This document shows positions 34,699-44,364 of a stretch of 64,000 bases of DNA, in pieces. Where the stretch lies: positions 372,001-436,000 of the forward strand of contig JAAXNY010000016.1 in the NCBI GenBank assembly GCA_013420905.1. The letters run 5' to 3'. Below the pieces are notes generated by a model. The model saw only the letters and a list, made by a program, of their open reading frames with translations. It searched no databases and had not been told where the DNA came from. The position numbers and the translations under genes are program-made. Position 1 is the stretch's first letter. Each line of letters begins with the position of its first letter. Origin of the DNA: Collybia mongolica. Taxonomy: Eukaryota; Basidiomycota; Agaricomycetes; Agaricales; Clitocybaceae.

Positions 34699-35811
34699 TC
34701 AGGGTTTTCTGAAACCAATCGACAGTTTGTTCGAACGCTTTCTCGTGGGCTTCTTTAACTTCGGGAAAAGCCAAATTGGGACGTGCTGCGAATCCGTGAG
34801 CAGTTCCTGGGGTCAGTTAAGAGGTTAAAAAACAGACTCATCAATTTACCTAAATATGACTGACCTTTGTAGTCTTTAAATTCATAATCAACAAAGCCAT
34901 TCTTGCCCTTGCGCTGGGCAAATATAACTTCCACCTTTAGTCGCAGGTCCTTGCTGAAAAACAGGTCATCTATGAAATGGTCAGTTACCACACCTTCTAT
35001 TCTGGCTAAGTACCGAACCTTCTGCGCAGACCCACGCCGTTGGAATCTAGACGAATCTAGTCTGGGGGCCGCGTATGAACAAGGGAATTCTGAAACGTAC
35101 TTTGATAGCTTGCGCTTCTGGAATAGTGAAGCCACCAGGGTGGCAAATGACGATACTGCGCACCAAATCGGTAGCACCCAGTCGAATAGCCGTGGAACCC
35201 CCATAACAATAGCTAGATGGGTCATTAGGGCATTTCTACCTCGTGCCACGATCAAGTACATACCCTACCGCACCAATCTTTTCATACTTCCTTTCTTCCT
35301 GGATGGCTGCGATGAACTGAGGATCGACAGTATGGTCAGGGGGTCGATAACACGATGCATATTTATGAGTCAACCTTGGCAAGCCTTGCGTCCACAACGG
35401 AAGGACGACTGCTAATGAATGCCGGAATGCGCGGGACCGCGATCAATATAAATTTTAACCAGCCAAACACGCCCATTTTGACTCCGGCACGATCAGGGAT
35501 AAGCAGATGGTGGAGAGCGATTAGAGGCTTCCCTGAAAGAAGGTGGGCATGAGGTCGAACTTCCTTTTCAAGGACGCACCTTCGAAATAATCAGGAACCC
35601 AAACATCACACCCCAGGCGGGTCGCCAGATTGTCTGCGAGGATCTTGGAATTCTTGAGGGGTAGCCCAAACCCGTCCGTCAAGAGAAGCACCGCTCGTTT
35701 AGAGGGCGTGTCGCTAGCTGACCCACTTGTGAAATAGGCGCCTTGAGTGCTAAGGTTACCAGTCGGCTCGCCAGGCAAGATACTTCCAGTGGTGCAGTCC
35801 GGACAGGCCAT
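34699..35811 (-). CDS. Dienelactone hydrolase family protein
   Basis: An alpha/beta hydrolase of about 250 residues. ATG at 35811 (MACPDCTTGSILPGEPTG). Seven exons splice cleanly: after DYFEG come PDRAGVKMGVFGWLKFILI, PSVVDARLAK and KYEKIGAVG. The GYCYGG exon holds the nucleophile Cys of the Cys-Asp-His triad. A small exon IPTAWVCAE joins DDLFFSKD, where the catalytic Asp is expected, and GTAHGFAARPNLAF holds the His. All three triad residues appear present, so it should be active; substrates of fungal relatives range from dienelactone to other small lactones or esters, and I cannot choose. It is convergent with the preceding HECT_2 gene, with only about 165 bp between their stops. Confidence 0.85.
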
Positions 35812-36594
35812 TTTTTGCTGGAGGGAACTAGAGAGGTGGATTGCTTTTGTCAAAGACTTTGCTTTTATGGACGTAATTTCTCAAGCCTGGCAGGGACGAA
35901 ACAGACAGTTATGTACACTGATCGCTCTTGACGCTTAGCGTCCAACTGAGGTTTCTTATCCTCGAAACCTTCAGAACTTGTGCTTTTTTGGACATCGGAC
36001 CACAAATCCTAAAGAAAGAGGAGCCTGGGGAATTTGGGAGTCGACCTTGAATGGTTTGTGAACGGTCGTGTATTTGCAATTGGGATCTAATTTAGTCGGG
36101 GACTGGAAAAATATTAATATTCTCACGCATCATTCTACTCGAAAAGCAACCTCGCACCGAGAGTCCACCATTTATCTGAAATTCTGGACCGCGTCTCTCC
36201 GCGTTTCAGTCGTTAATAATAATGACTTTATCCTGGATGTTATTACTGCCACTCCTGAGCCGACCTATCATTTATGAAATCGAAGTTCATCTGCGACCGC
36301 TAATCACGCCGCCCTCAGGGACCTTGCACAACTTCGGGTAATTTGCACACCGCCAGGTTATTCAACTGTTCACGATAACAATGTGAGTATTTTCGTAATA
36401 TGTAACTGTGATGATGGACCGACTATCTCATGGCTGGGGGGTGTAGCTGAAAAAAAGGGACATCATGAGTTCGGGCGAAGCATCCGAGTCATTTCCGCCC
36501 TGTCGGCCCGTGTAAACTAGAAAATATACTTACTACCTAAAATTTGGAACAAGTCGGAACTCTTCCTCAAGGACACTAGAATGGATCCTGTCAC
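35812..36594. other. Intergenic, nothing recognised
   Basis: Promoter side of the dienelactone hydrolase and unassigned sequence. A frame at 36068-36277 has no motif. Confidence 0.4.
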
Positions 36595-36987
36595 GACAAT
36601 GCCACCTCCATAACGGCCTTCTGAAGACCGCTTATTCCGGTTTACTTGGCGTGAGCAAACCGTCCTGCTGGATAAGAAACTCAACTCCTCCATGTGGTGA
36701 CCTGAAACGATTCTATAGTCCGAATCCTATGTCTTCCCATCGGGTTAGTGACATAATGGAACGGACAAGGTAACCCCGCACTTTTCGAAGCATAAACCTC
36801 TGAGCCCCCCATCGATTTCCTGAAGGAGTTTCCCAGCGCACTTCATGGCGCTCTAACAGTATCATATTTGCTGGCCACTTTCCCGTCACCGACGAGGTCC
36901 GGACTCGGTCCGGAGTCCTCTTCCAGTCTTGTCATTTTGCTATAAGTATCCCCCCGTCGATGATCCATGTGCTCCTCATTCAATACA
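36595..36987 (+). repeat. Duplicated upstream region, copy 1 (promoter of cysteine-rich gene A)
   Basis: Shares ordered blocks with 37650-38019, for example gaccgcttattccggt / gccgcttattccggt, cataatggaacggacaagg and tgctataagta / tgctgtaagta. It contains TATAAGTA at 36941-36948, 47 nt before the ATG of gene A. Confidence 0.75.
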
Positions 36988-37354
36988 ATGTTTTCAAAGG
37001 CCACCATCGTACTCTCAGCTCTCTTATCCCTCGTTGTTGTTACACAGGCTGCACCGAGTACCGACGCCGGTGGCCCAGCCATCATTTATTGTAAGTCCTC
37101 TAGCGTCACTATCGAGAGTTGTAACTAAATGTCAATCCTTTTAAAGGCTCTGCCGATGGGCAATGTACGGATCCTTAAAGCACTCGCCCGTCTACTGACC
37201 GAACTGACACTGATTTTTAGGTCCTAAGGACTTGAAATGCTGCAAATCTTCTCTTCCTGAAGGCCCAGTGTAAGCCACCCCCGATTTAGTAGTCTCAAAA
37301 TTTACTCAACACCGTTACAGTTGCGTCTCTCTTCCTACTGGAGTTATGTGCTAA
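36988..37354 (+). CDS. Small secreted six-cysteine protein A (cystine-knot-like spacing)
   Basis: Four exons (36988-37090, 37147-37164, 37221-37269, 37321-37354) encode 67 residues. Residues 1-21 are a signal peptide (MFSKATIVLSALLSLVVVTQ). The mature part has six Cys spaced C-x5-C-x5-CC-x9-C-x8-C, ending in the shared block CVSLPTGVMC. Exon 2 is only 18 nt, and both its borders fall inside Cys codons (T then GC, T then GT), a layout repeated in the paralogues. The C-C-CC-C-C order is that of inhibitor-cystine-knot peptides, but disulphide pairing is unknown. It is too small and has too few Cys for a hydrophobin. Likely roles are extracellular: a defence or competition peptide, an effector-like protein, or a wall component; the sequence alone does not decide. 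Confidence 0.8.
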
Positions 37355-37649
37355 GGTGCATTCTCCGTATACTATTACCATAGATGGGGGAGGCATGTGT
37401 TCTACAATTACCAGTGACTTTAGTAATTACCAGCTTCCGTCGTAACAAAGTCGCATCTTATTGTTCCTAGGTAGCGAACATCCTCATCATATTCATCTAA
37501 ATTTTGAAACACGGTCCCTGATGTTCTTCCCCCCTTTTTTTCCCTTCGTTTTGTATGGTTTTCAAGGCTATTATCACAGAGAAGGGTGTATCCAGAAACC
37601 GCCCTCCTTCAGTAAACCAGGCTTCTCACCCACTCTTGCACCCAATGAG
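37355..37649. other. Spacer between copies A and B
   Basis: The first part (37380-37450) is similar to the DNA after copy B (38385-38440), so the duplication included 3' flank. Nothing else was seen. Confidence 0.45.
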
Positions 37650-38019
37650 TATTGAACGCCGCTTATTCCGGTCTACTCTGGAGCGCCCAACCCTAATGGC
37701 GGATGTGGCAACTCGACTCCCCCATGTGGTGGCCATAACCGTACTGTAGACTTAATCCTATGTTTTCTTATTGGGGAAGTGGCAACATAATGGAACGGAC
37801 AAGGCCTCTCCATACTTATCAAAAAATATAAACCGTGGCGCCACCCATTTGAAGGAGTATCCCAACGCAATGCAAAATGCTCAGCCTCATTGTATCATGT
37901 AAGTATCATGGTTGCCACTTTCTCGTCTCCGACAAGGTTGGGGCTCGACCCTCATCCAGCTTTGCCGTTTTGCTGTAAGTACTCACTGTCGATAACCCAT
38001 GGGCTCCACTATCTACACA
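37650..38019 (+). repeat. Duplicated upstream region, copy 2 (promoter of decayed copy B)
   Basis: Diverged copy of 36595-36987. The TATA box of copy 1 (TATAAGTA) reads TGTAAGTA here (about 37974), so the promoter has probably decayed with the gene. Confidence 0.7.
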
Positions 38020-38355
38020 ATGCTTTCCAAGGGCCAGTATTATACTTCCCACCCTTTATCCCCGTTTCCGCGACATAAGCCGCACCCACAGTAGCTCAGA
38101 CCTCGTTCATTGTAAGCTCTCCAGTTTCGCATTGAGAATCATTGAGAATCATAACTAACTGTAAAACCCCTTTCAAAGGTCTGGTGATGGGCGACGTACG
38201 AGCGCTTAAAATAAAATAAATGTTGTAAGTCTACTTTCCCTGGAGGCCCAATGTAAGCCACCTACCACGATTCAACGATCCTCCTATTAGCTTATTTACA
38301 CCGTATGCAACTGTGGTACAGTTGCATCATTCTTCCTAGTGAGATCGCCTGCTAA
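38020..38355 (+). pseudogene. Decayed copy B of the six-cysteine secreted protein family
   Basis: It starts ATG CTT TCC AAG in register with gene A, but the signal-peptide exon is frameshifted and runs into a stop. An exon-2 relic (ggtctggtgatgggcgac, then gtacg) and a shortened exon 3 (tgttgtaagtctactttccc) follow. Exon 4 at 38322-38355 (TTGCATCATT...) still reads CIILPSEIAC and stop. Offset from copy A is about 1000-1030 bp, consistent with tandem duplication. Confidence 0.7.
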
Positions 38356-39680
38356 GCTGCATGTACCATATATCATTTCCATAGAGAGGGAGTATGCGTT
38401 CTGTGATTACGAGTACCTTGAGTAACTATCAGTTCGCAAACGTCCTTATTTTTAGACCGCCGTTTGCTGCCGGGTGTACGGACCGAGCCTCTGAGTTTCA
38501 TGACGCGTATGTGTTCCTGTTTGTCCTTGTCTACCAACATCTTAGACTCTTTTCCGCTTCGAGCTTGAGCGTTACATTACCCATCTACAAGTCCTTTTGG
38601 TATGAATGACATGTCCTAAAGCCCTTTGCGAAATAGACGAAGACAAGCTTCAAGCTCGCACAATCATTGCTCCTGCGCCACGACCAAGCACATTGGAACC
38701 ACATTTGAACAGTAAACTGTAATGTCGGAAAGGTTTCGTCATCCAGTCCGATGTCTCCTCCATCCTCGCGCCGTTACGTTGTCCAGTGTCTTGAGCGGCC
38801 ATGGAATGGTGTTGGCATTGGACTCCAAAATGCCGATTCCCTCGGTCCGAACTCTAAGTTTGCAATGGGTGGATTTCGATCATCCCATGGCCGTCGGTCA
38901 ATCCGGAACTAGGTATCACACAATTGCTTAGCTGGATTAGCTCTATTCGATGGAGCACTTGCATCATGACAGGACCGTCGCGACCTTGGGGTCTTGTTCA
39001 CGTGCTGGGTGTGATTCTTTCCATAAGCTGCCATTCAAGTCCTTCGGATAAGTCTCACTGCACAGGGAATTCCTCAAGCCGGCGTTTAGAACAAGGCGAT
39101 AGCCCCGGGCATCCTTACGTTGGGAATGTGCGTCAGGTACCACATGTCAATGGGTTTGAGGAGTTATCAACAGTTTAGAATGCAACGTTAGAACTTGGGG
39201 ATCGCGGTGGATTATTTGAAATAGTTCGCTACCCTGTAAGTGTTTGTGATTCTCCTGGTACTCACAGGCTTGATGTACCTGCAGGGACTCCAAGCAGTGG
39301 ACGAATAATCTCCTTTCGGAGGCCCCGTATTTGAAAGAGCCGTATTCAATACACGAGACCATCTTTTCATTATGTAGAAGTGAGGGGCCGATCTCTTCCT
39401 TGAAGAATCTATCTTACCATATATTTTTTGAGAGAACGGCTCTAACATCTAACGTCACCGTCCGAAAATGAGGTACCAAGCGTCCTGGGCAGCTCTTGCG
39501 TCGAAATCTGGTGAACAGCGACGATTTACTTTCACAGCATGCGCGTCGAGTGCGGCTTAGCGAGATCGGCCTCTTTCTCCCTTCACACGATGTCAGCCTT
39601 TAATTATGCCCATGAAACTGCATGAGACCTTCAGAAACGGATGTGCCTGAATTTTATGAAGGGCCGCCCACTCTCACTCT
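38356..39680. other. Intergenic, no supported gene
   Basis: Frames such as 38722-38931 (SLQWVDFDHPMAVGQS) hint at a decayed gene, perhaps F-box/LRR-like, but no model can be supported. The 3' end is the promoter of gene C. Confidence 0.35.
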
Positions 39681-39688
39681 TATAAGAT
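39681..39688 (+). promoter_or_regulatory. TATA box of cysteine-rich gene C
   Basis: TATAAGAT, 57 nt before the ATG. Genes A, C, D and E all have a TATA box 47-61 nt upstream. Confidence 0.55.
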
Positions 39689-39737
39689 CAGTCACACTCA
39701 GACAATTGGATTTAACAACCTTGGACATCATCCTACA

Positions 39738-40177
39738 ATGTTCTCCAAAGTCAACATTTTGTCCACTCTTATTGCCCTACTTCTCGTGACACAGGCCTCT
39801 GCTTCGCCCAGCCCACAGAGTGATACCATTCCTTGTGCGTAATTTCTTCACTCCCATACTGGTTTCAGATTGCCAATGCCAGACTCGGTTTTAGGTATTG
39901 ATGGCCAAGTAAGTCCAGCGTCTCCCTGAGCCCTGTCTAGATTTACTGCAGTTGATCCTAACACACCTGTGTTCCTCGCTTCCAGTGTAAGAGTTGAAAT
40001 ATGTGATATTTAGTTTGTTTACTGAACGCCATCGTCATCAGGCCCCGCAGCATCTCTATCTTGCTGCAGATCAATCTATGGTCCGATGTGAGTCCCTCCA
40101 CCCTCCTGACGTTATGATGAAGTCTTATGTGACTCATTGTAAGTTGCGTACAAATTCCCAATGGATCGGCATGTTAA
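39738..40177 (+). CDS. Small secreted six-cysteine protein C, with a 1-nt exon
   Basis: Exons 39738-39834, 39895-39908, single base 39986 (T), 40042-40087 and 40144-40177 give 63 residues. The signal peptide is MFSKVNILSTLIALLLVTQA. The mature part has six Cys spaced C-x4-C-x6-CC-x8-C-x8-C and ends CVQIPNGSAC. The single T sits between consensus splice sites (tccag|T|gtaaga) and supplies the first base of the second Cys codon; leaving it out shifts the frame and loses the CC pair. This matches gene D, where the same context recurs. Alternatives are a hidden longer exon or a pseudogene, but every other exon is intact. Confidence 0.72.
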
Positions 40178-40721
40178 GAGATAGTGTCATAATGGGGGCG
40201 TGATGGTGCTGCGATAAATCAGGGCAAGAGGTTTAGGGTCAACGCCCGTGCCAAATCTAATTTGATTATCCAAGGGGAGAGTTATATCCAAGGGTCGCCT
40301 CTTTTCCTTAAATATCAACAATAATGGAGCATCGGATATTCATCTCGGTCATTTTCCTTTCGAATTGGGGCTTGATGAACTGGTGTAAAGCTTCCGGCGG
40401 CTGCCGATATGAAACAGAATCCTGAGACTCCCACTAGCAGTCATGCTTTCAACCTAGCATTTTCCGAGTCGGCCTTGTAGGCTGCTTTACTTTTCAACTC
40501 ACGCACCTCGTCGAACAGTCCATGACCCGAGACGCACGGCCCAGGAAGATACAGCTATTTGTATCCCCTTCAGTGGAGAACGGAATCCCCAAATGGCCAC
40601 ATCCGAGTGAGACCCAAACTATCATATCGAGTCCCGGGCGTCAAGCATCGACGTTTTCAATAGAGTGCGAGAACCAATAAATACTTGCATCCAGATCCAA
40701 ACAGACAGACAAATTGAATGT
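40178..40721. other. Spacer between genes C and D
   Basis: No gene. It ends in the promoter of D. Confidence 0.4.
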
Positions 40722-40729
40722 TATAAAAT
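40722..40729 (+). promoter_or_regulatory. TATA box of cysteine-rich gene D
   Basis: TATAAAAT, 47 nt before the ATG. Confidence 0.55.
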
Positions 40730-40768
40730 GACGAACTTTACTGGTACTACGCACCAAGAATTCTCGCA

Positions 40769-41182
40769 ATGCTTATCAACGCCAACGCCGTTATCTCTAC
40801 CATTCTAGTTCTTGTATCCGCGTCAGCCGTTCTCGCTAATCCCAACCAAGGTCGCATCTATTGTATGTGTTGCCCCGTTTCTTATTCTCGTACGGTACTT
40901 TGACTCCTACGTCATTTAGGTGACACGCAACCTGTACGTTCTGCTTGATTGTATATACATTCCAACTCGCTGACTCGCGACATGTGCTTGACTCCTATCA
41001 GTGTACGATATTTTTTTGCCTCATCTTCTGGATCTTACACTCACAGCTCTACCTTAGGCCCCGCACCGTTATCGTGCTGTAAATCAATTGATCGCCCGAT
41101 GTAAGTCATGTTATTCTTGGCATCACTTCCTACTCTCAACGGTACCAGCTGCGTCGAACTCCCAGATGGCGCAGTCTGCTGA
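40769..41182 (+). CDS. Small secreted six-cysteine protein D, with a 1-nt exon
   Basis: Exons 40769-40862, 40920-40933 (14 nt), single base 41002 (T), 41058-41100 and 41149-41182 give 61 residues. The signal peptide is MLINANAVISTILVLVSASA. The mature part has six Cys spaced C-x4-C-x5-CC-x8-C-x8-C and ends CVELPDGAVC. As in gene C, a lone T between cag and gtacga completes a Cys codon across two introns and restores the frame to the APLSCCKSIDRP block. The exon-4 motif C-V-x-(L/I)-P-x-G-x-x-C is shared with A and C. Confidence 0.72.
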
Positions 41183-41476
41183 GGCGTATGACGGAGTGTA
41201 GATCAGTGGCTTACAAGTAATATGGCAGATTAGTACAGAGGAATGTAGTTGAGCTCAAGTTGAGCCGTTAAGTTTGAACTTATGTCGTTGATGTCATTTT
41301 CTATCTGCTGGTCCGATTGTGGCGCATCAATTTTTGAGGGGTAGTATTTGCGCCGAACTCCGCAAGGGATCTATAACTATTTTAGAACTCGAGCGCGCGT
41401 ATGTCGAAATGCGGGCTTGTCCGGCTCGCCTGCAAGCCATCAGTAAACTTACTAATTCGTATATACAGCCTGTCTC
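41183..41476. other. 3' flank of gene D up to the transposon insertion
   Basis: Nothing recognised. It ends in the first copy of the 8-bp target duplication cctgtctc (41469-41476). Confidence 0.45.
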
Positions 41477-42150
41477 AGGACCCCGGATAATACCCTAAGA
41501 GGCTGATCGCCAATCCGGACAGATTTTGGCAAATTTTACGAGGTCAGGCCAGTTCCAATCCGGACAGAAAGGGTCAAAATTCGGGGTATACCAGTTTCCG
41601 TTATCCGGACAAGACCATGGTGATCATTAAAGGCTGTATCCCATATCCGGACATGGCAGCCTGGTCAATCGGTTAATGCTCCCAAGCGTTGTTGATGTGG
41701 AGTAGTGAGAGCCGGGGTTCGATTCCCTAAGCATACTATATTTTTAATCTGTTCAATGCTCTTGAGCAAGACAGCGCCAAATTCAAGAATGTGATGGTGC
41801 TGTCCAGGAAGCGAGGGAAAACGGTAGAGATGGAGACAGAGGTTGACGAAGATCTGTTGGATGACATATAACTAACTAAAACGGCTTTGTCTCATGTCCT
41901 AGGATAGTTGTACACCTCTCCAGAGCGTTTCCATGGTCGACCGAAAAATTTTCCCCCCCAGAGAGGCTGTTTCTGCAATCCGGACAAACTCAGCGTCACG
42001 ATGAGGCCGGTTCTAATGTCCGGACAAACCTAGAAAATCTGGCAAACAGCTAGTTCCAATCCGGACAAAATCGCCAAACTCCGTCCGGACAAAATTTGGG
42101 AAATTTCGACATTTGAGCGAACAGCCTCTTAGGGTATTATCCGGGGTCCT
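41477..42150. mobile_element. 674-bp non-autonomous DNA transposon with 8-bp target duplication
   Basis: A perfect 29-bp terminal inverted repeat (aggaccccggataataccct plus aagaggctg at 41477-41505; reverse complement at 42122-42150) is flanked by identical 8-mers cctgtctc at 41469-41476 and 42151-42158. The motif atccggaca recurs subterminally (about 41513, 41561, 41603, 41646, 41975, 42009, 42060, 42082), as transposase-binding sites do. An 8-bp duplication is typical of hAT or Merlin-type elements. A short coding-like stretch near 41760-41870 (FKNVMVLSRKRGKTVEME) may be a remnant of an ancestral gene. The element sits between genes D and E of the cysteine-rich array. Confidence 0.85.
41655..41745 (+). 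ncRNA. tRNA-like pol III unit inside the transposon
   Basis: An A box TGGTCAATCGG (41662-41672) and a perfect B box GGTTCGATTCC (41716-41726) are followed by a T5 terminator (41741-41745). Seven bases precede the A box as in a tRNA, but the two acceptor halves (ggcagcc and agcatac) do not pair well. It is therefore a tRNA pseudogene or a tRNA-derived SINE head rather than a functional tRNA. The anticodon cannot be assigned. Confidence 0.55.
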
Positions 42151-42158
42151 CCTGTCTC

Positions 42159-42955
42159 CCACCGAGGTTGTAATCAAGTTGCGGTGAAACTTTACGTTAG
42201 GGCGGAATCCTGAAGCCGGGATCAGAGTTTGTGCCTCTATCATGTAAGTACTTATCTTCCGTTAAATTCGGAACTTGCCGTACCTCAATATCTCCTTCAA
42301 CACCCATTATGTACCCAACTCCGAGAGTCGCAACGGCTTCACGAAGGTGGCGAGCCTGCTTTTGGGACCTATAGATGTACGTCAAGGTTTCCGAATCTCT
42401 ATAGAAATCCCCCAGGGTCAGATCTCAACCTCAGTTTCAAGTTCTTGAGACATCCATAGCAAGCGCGGCCCACCCTTACATCTCCGATCGGTTTTATCTA
42501 TGCTTCAAGTCTTGATAGGTGGTAAGCTTAGTCCTATACTCTCAGGCCGCCCCCACCCAAGCTTGTCACCAGGGTATCGATGTGCTAATGCTCGCGACAC
42601 TTTTACCACCTTGTACCTGGTTTCCTTGGCGGCTCCATTGTACTCTCAGGCTGCAAATCACACCCACTCCACAATCTGTGCGAGGGTATAACATCAGGTC
42701 TTATCCCCTCTTTAGCTTGATACGGAGAATCGGGTGCTCCGCCCATACTAGAATGTTTAGGCTTGTGGATACAACTTGCGTCTTTACGGAGATCTTGAAG
42801 AACGAATTATCATCCGCAAGATACATTTCGGCGTCTGAAGGAGCGCTGCTTACAGTCCACCCTGTCATCTTCTTGGCACAGTCTGGTATACATCTATGCC
42901 AGGTCCGAATTCCGGGAAGTCTCAGTTCGCCATTCGTTTACAGGATCTTTTCCCC
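42159..42955. other. Spacer between transposon and gene E
   Basis: Unassigned frames only; possible faint relics of family exons near 42540-42590 are too weak to annotate. Confidence 0.35.
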
Positions 42956-42963
42956 TATATAAG
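42956..42963 (+). promoter_or_regulatory. TATA box of cysteine-rich gene E
   Basis: TATATAAG, 61 nt before the ATG. Confidence 0.55.
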
Positions 42964-43016
42964 CATGCCTTACAACTGAACATTCATTACCTCAAATAAC
43001 CTTGAGCCACGACAAT

Positions 43017-43457
43017 ATGTTGACCAAAGCTAACACTCTTCTTTCGACTGTTTTCCTACTGTTCGTCGCAACGCAGAGCTTAGCGGCACCCAGCTCTCAG
43101 ACTACAGGAACGCCAGTCCTTCATTGTAAGTCGCTCACTGCCCCTAATGGAAATATGTTACTGAATATTACGACCAGGTGGTGTCGACAATGTGAGTACA
43201 TCCTGCAAGCGTATTAGTAACTGAGTATGATGCTGAACACATTCATAGAAAACCTGTGCATAAAGTTTCATCAAATCTCCATTATTGGCGTGCTGACATC
43301 AGTTCCCAAGGTCCTCCAGGATGGACATGCTGTGGTCCTCTATTGCAAGACGTTGGTGGAACGTAGGTTTTCTTTTTACCCCAGTTTGACTTTACCGTTA
43401 TGACACCAACGGAATAGTTGCCGTAATCTTGGTCCTGGCGAGGTCTGCATCTTTTAG
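43017..43457 (+). CDS. Small secreted six-cysteine protein E, with a 7-nt exon
   Basis: Exons 43017-43125, 43178-43191 (14 nt), 43249-43255 (7 nt, aaaacct), 43311-43362 and 43418-43457 give 73 residues. The signal peptide is MLTKANTLLSTVFLLFVATQ. The mature part has six Cys spaced C-x6-C-x5-CC-x10-C-x8-C, containing NKTCPPGWTCCGP, and ends two residues past the last Cys. The 7-nt exon occupies the position of the 1-nt exon in C and D and makes the C1-C2 loop longer by two residues. It contains the only N-x-T sequon visible in the family's core (NKT). Confidence 0.75.
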
Positions 43458-44364
43458 TGGAGTGAAGGTTATACGTCACCGTTGTACACATGATACAAGC
43501 ACTTAAAGAGTTACATAATGGGGCCCGGGTGTTTGAATACTATCGTTACCCTTTGTCACAACGAAAGGCCGCAGTATATCAAAAGCAAATACTTGTTTCG
43601 ATCTTTGCTTATGTTCCTGTCAAGTTGCCCTCGACAATGCGTGCCATTATGATGCTAGCGCAGTTAGCCTATATGTAACAGACGTCTACCGAAGCTCATA
43701 CTAGATCCTGCAAAGCTCCTCCGAGTCTCTACCAGTAGGAAATTCTCAACAGTTTTCGTCTTGCTTGCGACCAATACTGGGGGCTTCAAAAGGCCGAGTC
43801 CTAGCTCAAACATGCAAGACATTGAGCGACTCCTAGATACAGCGCCGTTGAATTGCTTCCGGTCGCCGCGTCACAACTATATGCATACTGAAGCCCATAT
43901 TATAACACTGACAGTACCATCACCCGCTCTCCTAGGATTATGTGTCATCATGGTGGAATATATGTAGACTATGTTTTATTTTGTCTGTCTCTAACAACGG
44001 CTGCCGCATGCCTAATGGCCCAGGAGCTAATCCCTTGTAAGACTGTCCAGCCTTGATCCCATGACGGCAGATTGTTATATGTCGACCCAAGCCAGCCACT
44101 TTTTTCCACCTTTCCGATTTCCACCCACATTCATAGGAACTCCAACCGATAGACAATGTATCGCATTCATATTTTCAATCTGAAGATATCTGTGAACAAA
44201 CAGATATTTCGGTCGCGGCAATGGAACTGGCATCTAGTTTGAGAGGTTTAAACATTAGCGAGTTGCCGTTGCATGCTGAATTTGAGGCTACGAACCTTTC
44301 ACCCGGTGGGTCAAGTATTAGCTACCGGCCGAACTAGTGTTTTAGCTGTACTAGTGTTATCCTC
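43458..44364. other. Intergenic, nothing recognised
   Basis: Frames at 43490-43678, 43761-43967 and 43938-44156 lack motifs and proper context. Confidence 0.4.

Noticed and set aside
41655..41745. Functional tRNA gene
   Set aside because: Acceptor halves do not pair and the T stem is poor; kept only as a tRNA-like unit.
42540..42700. Sixth copy of the cysteine-rich family (exon-3-like stretches after ctctcag)
   Set aside because: Similarity is too weak and no CC pair or signal exon can be found.
36988..43457. Hydrophobin assignment for the cysteine-rich family
   Set aside because: Hydrophobins have eight Cys with two CC pairs; these have six with one pair.
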